From Pseudomonadota bacterium (GTDB lineage: Bacteria > Pseudomonadota > Gammaproteobacteria > Steroidobacterales > Woeseiaceae): a stretch of DNA of 64,000 nucleotides. Positions 16,312 through 23,728 of the stretch are shown piece by piece (position 1 is the stretch's first letter; each line of letters starts with the position of its first letter). A program made the translations under genes and the position numbers. The DNA lies in NCBI GenBank assembly GCA_022563255.1, contig JADFNS010000003.1, positions 62,001-126,000 of the forward strand, written 5' to 3'. The notes under the pieces are model-generated. The model saw only the letters and a list, made by a program, of their open reading frames with translations. It made no database searches and was not told the DNA's origin.

Positions 16312-18117
16312 TCACGCACGCTGCGCTGGTTTCTTGATTTTCATTATTCGGATCCGATCTGCGAGTGTTGTCGGTCTGACCCCCAGCAGTTCGGCGGCGC
16401 CGCCAACCCCCGACACTTTCCAGTTCGCCTGTTGCATTGCTTTGACGATATTGTTCCTCTGAAATTCACGCACTTCCTTTTCGGTGAGCACTGCAGCGGA
16501 ATCTGCGGGCGCGGCAGACGCTTCATCGGCTACGATCTTGAGACCGCGCATCGACAAATCGAGCCGCAGAACCTTTCCCGGAGAAAGAATGACGGCACGT
16601 TCGATAACGTTTTTCAGTTCGCGCACATTGCCAGGCCAATCGTAAGCCCGCATGTCCGCCGCCTGAGCTCTCGTCAGCGTTAACGCGTCGCGACCAAAAT
16701 CCTCGCATGTCTGTACCAAAAAATGTTGTGCAAGCTGCACAATATCCTCCTTGCGTTCACGTAATGGCGGAACATCGATGGGAAAAACACTGATGCGGTA
16801 GAAAAGGTCCTCACGAAAATTGCCATCGACGATCAGCTTCTCCAGATCGCGATTGGTTGCCGCGATTACGCGCACGTCCACGGAACGGGTCACGTCGTCA
16901 CCGACCCGTTCGAACTCGCTTTCTTGCAAGACCCGCAACAACTTACCTTGCAGTTCCATCGGAATTTCGCTGATTTCGTCCAGGAATATTGTGCCGCCGT
17001 CCGCAAGTTGAAATCGGCCGATGCGGTCCCGGTACGCGCCAGTGTATGCCCCTTTGACGTGACCGAAGAACTCGCTCTCGAATAATTCCTTCGGTATCGA
17101 CGCGCAATTGACCTTGACCAGCGGTCCGTCCGCGCGCGCGCTCTGCACGTGAATCGCGTGCGCCACGAGCTCCTTGCCTACGCCGGATTCACCCTGAATC
17201 AGTACGTTCGCCGGTGTTTGCGCGACCGCCTCAATCCTCTTGAGCATACGGCGCAGCGCCGGGCTCGTACCCACGATGCGCCCGAAATTCATTGCGACGT
17301 TCACTTCTTCGCGCAGGTAGTCGCGCTCCCGTTCCAGCTCTTCGCGAAGACGCGCGTTTTCGGCAAGGGTGCGCCGCAATTCTCGCTCGGCCCGACGCCG
17401 CTGAGTGACGTCTTTCGACGCGACCAGCATCCGATCAACATTGCCTTCGTCATCGCTGTGCGAGACAGCAGACATGACGAGATCCAGCACGGTGCCATCC
17501 TTTGCCAGCATCTGACGTTCCAGATTACTGAATTCGCCTTCACTGATGAGATCGTTCAGACGACCATCAGCATAAATTTTTCGATCGCGCGCGCTGAAGA
17601 AGTCGGTAATCGGTCTGCCAACGACCTCCTCCCGGGTAAATCCGAGCTTGCTAAGCCAATGATCGGTAACCGTAACGATCAGGCCCTTGCCATCGACCGT
17701 ATGCAGCATTGCGGGCGTCGCCCGGTACAAGGTTCGATACTTGAAATTCGCGCGTGCCTGGTCGGAAATTTCCGAATACATTGCGACCGTTCGCAGAAAC
17801 TGTCCCTCGCGATCGTATTCGACGAAAGCGTTGGTCATGCAATCAACCACTTCTCCCGCTTTCGTGATGAAGCTGACCGGTTTGTTTTCGAGCTTCCCGG
17901 TGCGCCTCAACGCCGGGCGCAGCTCGTCGCGAACTCGCTTTGCGCTTTCCGGCGTCGCGAATTCCTCCGGGCTGTGGCCAACCATGTCATCGCGATCGTA
18001 TCCCAGGCGCTTGAGCATTGCGTCGTTGACGTCGAGATACACACCGTCCTCGGCGATGGAAGTCGCCATGACCGGAGCTTTACGAAACAGCCATTGATAA
18101 TCGTCTTGCGTAATCAT
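16312..18117 (-). CDS. PAS-PAS sigma-54-dependent transcriptional activator (AAA+, Fis-type HTH)
   Basis: The 601-aa regulator has two PAS sensor domains (about residues 5-120 and 128-242), a coiled coil ([19 protein letters not shown]), a sigma-54 interaction AAA+ domain, and a C-terminal helix-turn-helix ([20 protein letters not shown]). Walker A is GESGVGKE (309-316), Walker B GTIFLDEI (375-382), and the sigma-54 contact loop reads GAYTGA instead of GAFTGA, a known conservative variant. No receiver domain or phosphorylatable Asp is present, so the PAS domains probably sense a ligand, redox state or partner. Upstream lie four tandem palindromes and a divergent sigma-54 promoter, its probable target. 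Confidence 0.92.
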   Translation of the reverse strand: MITQDDYQWLFRKAPVMATSIAEDGVYLDVNDAMLKRLGYDRDDMVGHSPEEFATPESAKRVRDELRPALRRTGKLENKPVSFITKAGEVVDCMTNAFVEYDREGQFLRTVAMYSEISDQARANFKYRTLYRATPAMLHTVDGKGLIVTVTDHWLSKLGFTREEVVGRPITDFFSARDRKIYADGRLNDLISEGEFSNLERQMLAKDGTVLDLVMSAVSHSDDEGNVDRMLVASKDVTQRRRAERELRRTLAENARLREELERERDYLREEVNVAMNFGRIVGTSPALRRMLKRIEAVAQTPANVLIQGESGVGKELVAHAIHVQSARADGPLVKVNCASIPKELFESEFFGHVKGAYTGAYRDRIGRFQLADGGTIFLDEISEIPMELQGKLLRVLQESEFERVGDDVTRSVDVRVIAATNRDLEKLIVDGNFREDLFYRISVFPIDVPPLRERKEDIVQLAQHFLVQTCEDFGRDALTLTRAQAADMRAYDWPGNVRELKNVIERAVILSPGKVLRLDLSMRGLKIVADEASAAPADSAAVLTEKEVREFQRNNIVKAMQQANWKVSGVGGAAELLGVRPTTLADRIRIMKIKKPAQRA

Positions 18118-18128
18118 GCAGACAGTAT

Positions 18129-18200
18129 ATACGAAATTTCATTTTTTACGATATTTCGTATATAACCTTACGATTTTCCGTAATTTACGGAATTTCGTAA
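18129..18200. promoter_or_regulatory. Four tandem copies of a 16-bp palindromic operator (consensus TTACGnnnTTTCGTAA)
   Basis: Copies are read at 18129 (ATACGAAATTTCATTT), 18147 (TTACGATATTTCGTAT), 18168 (TTACGATTTTCCGTAA) and 18185 (TTACGGAATTTCGTAA). Spacings are 18, 21 and 17 bases. Two larger perfect inverted repeats are superimposed: TATATACGAAAT/ATTTCGTATATA (18126-18137 with 18153-18164) and TTCCGTAA-T-TTACGGAA (18176-18192). Single TTACG half-sites recur at 18210 and 18238. Relative to the start predicted from the sigma-54 promoter the sites lie at roughly -88 to -144, where enhancer sites for sigma-54 activators normally sit. Binding by the adjacent activator is inferred. Confidence 0.8.
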
Positions 18201-18245
18201 CACCGTGATTTACGCTAATCGGTTGTTTTTATTGACTTTACGATG

Positions 18246-18264
18246 TTGGCACGGCTTGTGCAAT
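18246..18264 (+). promoter_or_regulatory. Sigma-54 (-24/-12) promoter
   Basis: The sequence TTGGCACGGCTTGTGCAAT matches the sigma-54 consensus TGGCACG-N4-TTGCA, with the invariant GG (18248-18249) and GC (18260-18261) exactly ten bases apart; only the first T of the -12 element is changed to G. Transcription would start near 18273 and run into the 45-codon ORF. It points away from the activator gene and follows the palindromic array. Confidence 0.8.
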
Positions 18265-18339
18265 AGGAAACATTGAAAGCAAACTAATTTGCAGCGCGAC
18301 CACCACCGAACGCGTTGCCAGAGACACAGGACAAAATCC

Positions 18340-18477
18340 ATGAAAAGCAATTACATCGAAAACGGCCTCGCCCTCCTGGGCGCATTGGTCATTCTTATCG
18401 GCGTTTCCGCTGCGGCGACCACCGCGCTTGCCAGTGACGCGAGCACCGTTGAAATTTACAGCTCTGCCCAAAAGTAA
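18340..18477 (+). CDS. 45-residue membrane or secreted peptide under sigma-54 control
   Basis: The ATG at 18340 has AGGA eight bases upstream and lies about 67 bases after the predicted sigma-54 start site; the track's longer frame (18289) would begin close to the promoter. The product starts MKSNYIENG, has a hydrophobic stretch at residues 9-30 and a possible signal-peptidase site A-L-A before SDAS at residue 31, which would release a 14-residue peptide ending in SSAQK. Alternatively the stretch is a membrane anchor. I do not recognise a family. Placement opposite a PAS-type activator suggests it is the main regulated product, or an open reading frame preceding a regulatory RNA. Confidence 0.6.
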   Translation: MKSNYIENGLALLGALVILIGVSAAATTALASDASTVEIYSSAQK

Positions 18478-18493
18478 GACAGTAAGTACCCCG

Positions 18494-18693
18494 GCGGCAT
18501 GCCGCTCAGACTGCTCTCCCCCCTGACAGTCTGGCTGGCGGCCCCGGGAATTGCCGGATCGGAATCCGGTGAAAAACGGACCAGGAAGGTCCGGCGGCCC
18601 CCCTGCCGTTATCTTTAAGGCGCCGGAGATCGCTCCATGTCGGAACGGCCCGCTGATTCGATTTCTGAATTCAGTTCTTCGGCGCTTTTTTTT
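18494..18693 (+). ncRNA. Hairpin-rich 3' region after the small ORF, possible regulatory RNA with GGA loops
   Basis: Within 200 bases are several self-complementary elements: the palindrome GCGGCATGCCGC (18494-18505), the stem CAGACTG/CAGTCTG (18507-18513 with 18527-18533), CCGGAT-CGGA-ATCCGG (18554-18569), CGGACC-AGGAA-GGTCCG (18577-18593), and a terminator stem. Two hairpins expose GGA in their loops and GGA occurs about seven times in all, which is the recognition element of CsrA/RsmA. It may be a CsrA-titrating RNA or a structured 3' UTR processed from the sigma-54 transcript. Both roles are inference; only the repeats and the T-run are seen. Confidence 0.4.
18620..18693 (+). terminator. 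Rho-independent terminator with long loop, ending the sigma-54 transcript
   Basis: GCGCCG (18620-18625) pairs with CGGCGC (18680-18685), extended by a G-U and two A-T pairs, and is followed at once by eight T (18686-18693). The intervening ~54 bases include a GGAG/CTCC mini-hairpin and the palindrome CTGAATTCAG. The loop is long for a terminator, so the stem may only form after the inner hairpins fold. Confidence 0.6.
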
Positions 18694-18701
18694 CGCCCGG
18701 A

Positions 18702-19598
18702 TCAGGAATCGTCTATCGACAAGTGCAGTTCAAGAAACTGCAATGTCCGGAGCCAGGCGTCTGCCGCTGCATTATCGTTGAAGTTGGGGCTCGTCAGATT
18801 AGCAAACCCGCTCCTCACGCCGGGGTAGATTTTGATCTCGTAATTTTTGCGCAGATGCTGCAGCGCCGTATCGAATGCCTCCACTGCTTCTGCTTTGATG
18901 CTGTTGTCTCTCGCCGCGAACAAGGCGAGAATCGGCGACGAGATTGGCCGTAGCTTGTCTTCGTCGTTGCTGACCTGACCGTAGTAAATCACGCAGGCGT
19001 CCAGATCGTCGAGCAACAATCGGGCTGCATTCAACGACCACTGTCCGCCGAAGCGCCAACCGATGGTCGCGACGCGCGGCGCGCCGGCTGTGCTGCTGAC
19101 AAATTCGTACGCGGCAAGCAAATTCCGGTTTGCCGGCTCCGGGTCTTCGAGCACTTCGACCATCAATGCCCGCGCCTTATCCGGCGTTGTTGCGACTTTT
19201 CCGTGAAACAGGTCGACAGCGAATACGATATAACCTTCCGCGGCCAGCATGTCCGCCATGGCCCTGATATGGTCGTTCAGCCCCCACCATTCGTGAATCA
19301 TGATGATCGCTGGCAACGGCTCAAACATGCCAGCCGGTGTAGAGAAGTAGCCATAGACGAGTTCGTCCCGCTCCTCAGTGTAGGCCATCATCTGCGAAAT
19401 GACGGCTCCTGGGCCCTCGGATTGCACGGTGTCACCGGATCCGAGCTGGTATCGCGGGCGTGCAGCGGCAGCGGCGCCATCCGCGCGCCCGGCCGACGCG
19501 CCGGCCCCAGCCTGATCGGAGTCACAAGCGCCCAGCGATAACACGAGAAATGCGAGTGTTGCCACGGGTCCAGCGAGCGATGACTTGTTTGTAAACAT
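18702..19598 (-). CDS. Dienelactone-hydrolase-like lipoprotein lacking the catalytic Cys and His
   Basis: The start is set at the ATG at 19598 (MFTNKSSL), preceded by AGGA; the 185 extra residues in the track are antisense to the antiporter gene. A lipoprotein signal ends in the lipobox LSLGAC, followed by a low-complexity Ala/Gly linker. The alpha/beta-hydrolase body has IIMIHEWWGLNDHIRAMA, the usual DLH entry. The nucleophile motif, normally G-x-C-x-G-G, reads GWRFGG (CGC Arg codon), and the late GHGFAN motif reads RSGFAN, so nucleophile and histidine are both absent while the Asp region (AARDNS) persists. It may bind rather than hydrolyse a substrate at the membrane, or use another mechanism. 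Confidence 0.8.
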   Translation of the reverse strand: MFTNKSSLAGPVATLAFLVLSLGACDSDQAGAGASAGRADGAAAAARPRYQLGSGDTVQSEGPGAVISQMMAYTEERDELVYGYFSTPAGMFEPLPAIIMIHEWWGLNDHIRAMADMLAAEGYIVFAVDLFHGKVATTPDKARALMVEVLEDPEPANRNLLAAYEFVSSTAGAPRVATIGWRFGGQWSLNAARLLLDDLDACVIYYGQVSNDEDKLRPISSPILALFAARDNSIKAEAVEAFDTALQHLRKNYEIKIYPGVRSGFANLTSPNFNDNAAADAWLRTLQFLELHLSIDDS

Positions 19599-19734
19599 GC
19601 GTTCGTCCTGTCTTGTGCAGTCGATAATAGCCGAGACACCGGGCGTTCCGACAGCACTAAGTGTAATGGAAAAGAACGACAATTTGCCATGCCCGGCATT
19701 AGACTGTGGAGAACGTGCTGATGTCGGACCCGAT

Positions 19735-21504
19735 ATGACCCTGCTCGTAGAATCACTTATATACTTGCTTGCTGCTGTTGTCGCTGTGCCACTGAGCCGG
19801 CGTCTCGGATTTGGGTCCGTACTGGGGTATCTGGCAGCTGGCGTCATTATCGGCCCATTCGGCTTTGCCTTCGTCAAAAACGCCGACCACATACTTAACT
19901 TCGCTGAGCTTGGCGTCGTTTTTCTGCTTTTCATCGTCGGTCTTGAACTCAAGCCATCGCGGTTGTGGGTTCTGCGCCGGCTGGTCTTCGGTCTGGGCGC
20001 GGCGCAAGTCGCCGTCTCCGCATGCGTGATATCCCTGCTTGCATGGACGTTTGGCTTCAATGGCAGCACGGCCATCGTGACGGGCCTGATTCTCGCGCTG
20101 TCGTCCACGGCTTTCGTACTGCAAATGCTGTCAGAGAAAAAACAGCTGGTCACCGTTCACGGGCGGGCCGCGTTTTCCGTTTTGCTGTTTCAGGACCTCG
20201 CAGCGATACCGCTGATCGCCTTGTTACCGTTGTTGGGCGCCAACGCTTCATGGGATGACGGTATCAACTTTGCGCAAATCGGTCTCATGGTAGCCACGAT
20301 CGCCGGACTGATTCTGGGCGGACGCCTGTTGCTCAGACCGGCGCTCAAAATAGCCGCCCATTCGGGCATTCCCGAAATTTTCACTGCCACGGCATTGCTG
20401 GTTGTCATTGGAGCCGCCCTGATCATGCAGCTCGCCGGCATGTCGATGGTGCTCGGCGCATTTATCGCAGGCATGATGCTTGCCGACTCAGAATATCGCC
20501 ATCAGCTCGAAGCCGATATCGCACCGTTCAAAGGCCTGTTGCTCGGCTTGTTTTTTATCGCCGTGGGCATGTCGGTGAACGTCGGATTGCTGCTGGAAAT
20601 CCCGGGACGCGTTGCCCTTATTGTTGTCCTGCTGATGACGGCTAAGGCGGTCGTCTTGTTTCCGCTGGCGAGACTGTTTGGCGTGTGTGACCGCGGCGCG
20701 GCGCTGAAGCTGGCGGCTGCATTGGCGCAGGGCGGCGAATTTGCGTTCGTATTACTCGGAATCGCTGCCAGCGAAGCCGTTCTTGCGCCGGATCTTATCG
20801 ACGAATTGATTCTCGCTGTAGCAGTCTCGATGCTATTGACGCCGTTTCTATACGCACTGGCTGAGTTCGGAAGCGACAAGCTGCGGCGCCCCGATGACCG
20901 GCCATTTGACGTTCCCGATGATGCCCATCACGACGTATTGATTGCCGGTTTCGGCAGAGTTGGCCAGATCGTTGGCCGATTGCTGAATATTGTTGGCAAA
21001 CCCTTTACTGCGTTGGAGAATGACTCGTCGCAAGTCGATTTTGTACGCCGTTATGGGGCGACCGTGCATTACGGTGATGCATCACGACTGGAACTCTTGC
21101 GCGCCGCCGGTGCCGAGCACGCAAAGTTCTTCATTTTGGCCGTTTCCGATCTCGAAGAATCGATGCGCATTGCCGCGGCCGTGGTACACAATTTTCCACA
21201 TTTGAAAATTATTGCGCGAGCGCGCAATCGCCGCCATGCGCACAAACTGATGGACCTCGGAATTGAACACATATTTCGTGAAACGCTCTTATCGAGCCTG
21301 GCCATGACGGAACAGTTACTGACCAGTCTGGGCCGGACCCCAAAAGACGCGAAACACGTTATCGATACTTTTTTTGAGCGCGATGCGCAGCTGTTGATTG
21401 AGCAGCATGCGATTCGCGACTCGGAAGAACTGCTGATTCAATCATCAAGAGACACGGCGACGGAACTGGAGTCGTTGCTGCGACACGACCGGCAAGAAAA
21501 CTGA
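19735..21504 (+). CDS. CPA2-family monovalent cation:proton antiporter, KefB/KefC/YbaL-like
   Basis: This inner-membrane K+ (or Na+)/H+ antiporter has about 12 membrane helices (residues 1-380, beginning MTLLVESLIYLLAAVVAVPL) and a C-terminal cytoplasmic RCK/TrkA-N nucleotide-binding domain (VLIAGFGRVGQIVGRLL, then YGDASRLELLRAAGA). The start at 19735 replaces the track's start, whose 50 extra residues are intergenic. Family phrases include GFGSVLGYLAAGVIIGP, LGVVFLLFIVGLEL and ALSSTAFVLQML. It is divergent from the DLH-like lipoprotein. Whether it is glutathione-gated like KefB is unknown, although gshA is present in this window. Confidence 0.9.
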   Translation: MTLLVESLIYLLAAVVAVPLSRRLGFGSVLGYLAAGVIIGPFGFAFVKNADHILNFAELGVVFLLFIVGLELKPSRLWVLRRLVFGLGAAQVAVSACVISLLAWTFGFNGSTAIVTGLILALSSTAFVLQMLSEKKQLVTVHGRAAFSVLLFQDLAAIPLIALLPLLGANASWDDGINFAQIGLMVATIAGLILGGRLLLRPALKIAAHSGIPEIFTATALLVVIGAALIMQLAGMSMVLGAFIAGMMLADSEYRHQLEADIAPFKGLLLGLFFIAVGMSVNVGLLLEIPGRVALIVVLLMTAKAVVLFPLARLFGVCDRGAALKLAAALAQGGEFAFVLLGIAASEAVLAPDLIDELILAVAVSMLLTPFLYALAEFGSDKLRRPDDRPFDVPDDAHHDVLIAGFGRVGQIVGRLLNIVGKPFTALENDSSQVDFVRRYGATVHYGDASRLELLRAAGAEHAKFFILAVSDLEESMRIAAAVVHNFPHLKIIARARNRRHAHKLMDLGIEHIFRETLLSSLAMTEQLLTSLGRTPKDAKHVIDTFFERDAQLLIEQHAIRDSEELLIQSSRDTATELESLLRHDRQEN

Positions 21505-21512
21505 CGCCGCCA

Positions 21513-21668
21513 CTACTGATCTTCGTCGTCCTCCCACTTCCTGAGTTTGCTTTTGTCGACCTGCTCCCATTGCTGTTCGCTTCGACGCATGTAGCCCAAC
21601 ACCCTGACGACGGTAAAAACGACCACCAGAGCGATAAAAATCAGCAGTAGTACACGACCATCGAGCAT
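21513..21668 (-). CDS. Small single-span membrane protein, 51 aa
   Basis: This gene is too short for the ORF track. The ATG at 21668 has an AGGGGG ribosome site. The product MLDGRVLLLIFIALVVVFTV has one N-terminal membrane helix, followed by a cytoplasmic charged tail (MRRSEQQWEQVDKSK) ending in the acidic EDDEDQ. It converges on the Kef-type antiporter, with only eight bases between the stops, and is divergent from the NERD gene. No family is recognised; such anchors often scaffold membrane complexes. Confidence 0.6.
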   Translation of the reverse strand: MLDGRVLLLIFIALVVVFTVVRVLGYMRRSEQQWEQVDKSKLRKWEDDEDQ

Positions 21669-21745
21669 GCTGGCGCCCCCTCGAATACTCAAAAACGTGA
21701 CCTGCTACGATACATGGAGTCGCTCCCGACCGTAACCTGTGACTT

Positions 21746-22453
21746 ATGTTGAAAGCAGCGCGAACAATCCTCAGTGGTACGCCGCTAATCGCATTGCCGG
21801 CCTCGGCGACCGACGGCGGCTTGCAAACCGGGATCACGGGAACAGGCACGGCCACATTCATGTTCACGCTTGCGGCGGCGCTGCTATTGACGCTGATATT
21901 CCGCTCCAGCGCAAATCACGCCGCGCGCTTCCTCACAGCCAGAATCGGTCAATGGCGCATTCGCACTGCGCTTGCCAAACGCAGTCCCGACGTATTGCAC
22001 GACTTTATTCTTCCGGGCGCATACGGCGGTCTGGTAAAAATCGATCACGCGATTCTTACGGCGGGCGGCATACTTTGCATACAGACGAAGCACTGTAACG
22101 GCATTGTATTCGATGGCGAAGACGAGGCGCAGTGGACGAACGTCGACGGCGTCAGGCGGCAGCGTTTTTTGAATCCGCTTATACAGAACGAAGGGCGCAC
22201 GCGCGCGCTGCAAAAAATTGTGCCGGATGTCCCCGTCGAAAATCTCGTCATCTTTTCGGGTTCCGTCGATTTCACGACGCCGCCGCCAAAGAATGTCATC
22301 CACGTACGCAATCTCGAAAGCTACATCGCCAAATTTGTCTTTGGGCCTTGCAAAATAAAAGACTGGGATGCGGTCTGGATGTCAGTCAAGGCGGCCGCCA
22401 TGACGGACGTCGACACGCGCAAAGACTTCGCGGCTCAAATCGGCTTTTCCTAG
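21746..22453 (+). CDS. NERD (nuclease-related) domain membrane protein
   Basis: A signal peptide or first helix and a second membrane helix (FMFTLAAALLLTLIF, about residues 38-52) precede a NERD domain at about residues 80-195. Core motifs are KIDHAILTAGGILCIQTKH (the Asp and Gln-x-Lys positions of the restriction-endonuclease-like fold), QWTNVDGVRRQRFLNPLIQN and the later VIFSG. The D..QxK pattern suggests potential nuclease activity facing the cytoplasm if the helices orient that way. The role is unknown in most bacteria. The Shine-Dalgarno is weak. Confidence 0.78.
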   Translation: MLKAARTILSGTPLIALPASATDGGLQTGITGTGTATFMFTLAAALLLTLIFRSSANHAARFLTARIGQWRIRTALAKRSPDVLHDFILPGAYGGLVKIDHAILTAGGILCIQTKHCNGIVFDGEDEAQWTNVDGVRRQRFLNPLIQNEGRTRALQKIVPDVPVENLVIFSGSVDFTTPPPKNVIHVRNLESYIAKFVFGPCKIKDWDAVWMSVKAAAMTDVDTRKDFAAQIGFS

Positions 22454-22523
22454 GCAAAGCAATGCACAGCGTCGCGGCCGATGAATTATACTCGGCCGCT
22501 ATTACCCGGCTGAGGCATTGCGA

Positions 22524-23726
22524 ATGGAAACGACCCAGGCTCTGATTTCATCACCGATAGGCGTACTTGCGGTCCTGTGTGCCGTCGCCGCATTTTTCTT
22601 CTTGTTGGCCCAGGTAACCGAAGCCAAACTTTTCAATTACGTGCCACCGTTGCTGTTCATTTACGCAACGCCTGTGTTTTTGAATAATTTGGACCTGATT
22701 CCCAGCAATTCGGCCGTTTATCCAGGCTTGAGTCAGTACGCACTGCCCGCCTTCATCGTGTTGATGCTTATCAAGGTTAATGTTCCTGCCGTAGTAAAAG
22801 TGATGGGAAAAGGCGTGCTTGTCATGTTGATGGGCACCCTCGGCGTTATGGTCGGTGGCGTCATCGCCTACCTCGCGGTGCACGATTGGTTGTCCGACGA
22901 TGCCTGGAAAGGATTCGGCGCGCTGGCAGGAAGCTGGATCGGCGGCACCGCAAATATGCTGGCAACCAAGGAAATGCTGGGCGCGTCGGAAGCGCAATTG
23001 GGGCTTGCCGTAATCGCAGACAATGTCGTCTACATCGTATGGCTGCCATTACTGCTGCTGTCTCGAAATTTTGCGGAATGGTTTAACAAATGGGCACGAG
23101 TTCCAGCGGACAGGCTGGCCGCCATGGATGCCGCAGCGGAACTTCACTTGGAAGAAGACGTGACGCCATCGATGCGCCAGTACCTTTACCTGGCCGCCGT
23201 CGTTTTCGGCGTAACCGCCATCGGTCACGGATTGTCGCCGGTAATATCGGATTGGATTGCATCCAATGTGCCCGCGATCAAAAGTGTGTTTACGGAAACA
23301 ACGACACGCATCCTGCTCGTCACGACGATGGCGCTCATATTGTCCACGACCTCAGTGTCAAAGCTGCCCAATTCAACAGCGATCGGCACGGCGCTTGTCT
23401 ACATTTTTGTCGCCGGTATGGGTGCGCGCGCATCCATCGCCGGCCTCGCCGAGGCCCCGGCGTTCGTGCTCGGCGCGTTTATCTGGATCTTTATTCATGG
23501 CTTGTTTTGCCTGGCGGGCGGATGGATATTCCGCGTTGACATTCACAGCGTTGCGATCGCCTCAGCCGCCAATATCGGCGCCGTCGCGTCGGCGCCCATC
23601 GTAGCGGCACACCACCGTCCCAGCCTCGTGCCAGCGTCAATCCTGCTCGCCTTGCTTGGTTATGCGATGGGGAACTACCTGGCGCCGCTAACCGGTCACC
23701 TCGCAAGACTCGCTGCGGGACAGTAA
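22524..23726 (+). CDS. DUF819 family membrane protein (YjcL-like)
   Basis: This is a polytopic inner-membrane protein of about 400 residues with roughly 11-12 helices. The DUF819 hallmarks are visible: KLFNYVPPLLFIYATPVFLNN, WIGGTANMLATKE and ADNVVYIVWLPLLL in the first half, and ANIGAVASAPIVAAHH in the second. The start is moved from the TTG at 22518 to the ATG at 22524, which has GAGG eight bases upstream. The family resembles transporters or symporters but its substrate is unknown. It is followed two bases later by the MBL-fold gene. Confidence 0.85.
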   Translation: METTQALISSPIGVLAVLCAVAAFFFLLAQVTEAKLFNYVPPLLFIYATPVFLNNLDLIPSNSAVYPGLSQYALPAFIVLMLIKVNVPAVVKVMGKGVLVMLMGTLGVMVGGVIAYLAVHDWLSDDAWKGFGALAGSWIGGTANMLATKEMLGASEAQLGLAVIADNVVYIVWLPLLLLSRNFAEWFNKWARVPADRLAAMDAAAELHLEEDVTPSMRQYLYLAAVVFGVTAIGHGLSPVISDWIASNVPAIKSVFTETTTRILLVTTMALILSTTSVSKLPNSTAIGTALVYIFVAGMGARASIAGLAEAPAFVLGAFIWIFIHGLFCLAGGWIFRVDIHSVAIASAANIGAVASAPIVAAHHRPSLVPASILLALLGYAMGNYLAPLTGHLARLAAGQ

Positions 23727-23728
23727 CA

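Noticed and set aside
17149-18165. 338-aa plus-strand ORF overlapping the sigma-54 activator
   Set aside because: It is antisense to conserved AAA+ and PAS domains, with no family features; a shadow.
18499-18618. 39-codon ORF (MPLRLLSPLTVW...) within the hairpin region after the small peptide
   Set aside because: No ribosome site is visible and the bases are dominated by stem-loops; treated as part of the RNA.
19585-20153. N-terminal 185-residue extension of the DLH-like ORF
   Set aside because: It is antisense to the antiporter gene; the lipoprotein signal and ribosome site at 19598 mark the true start.
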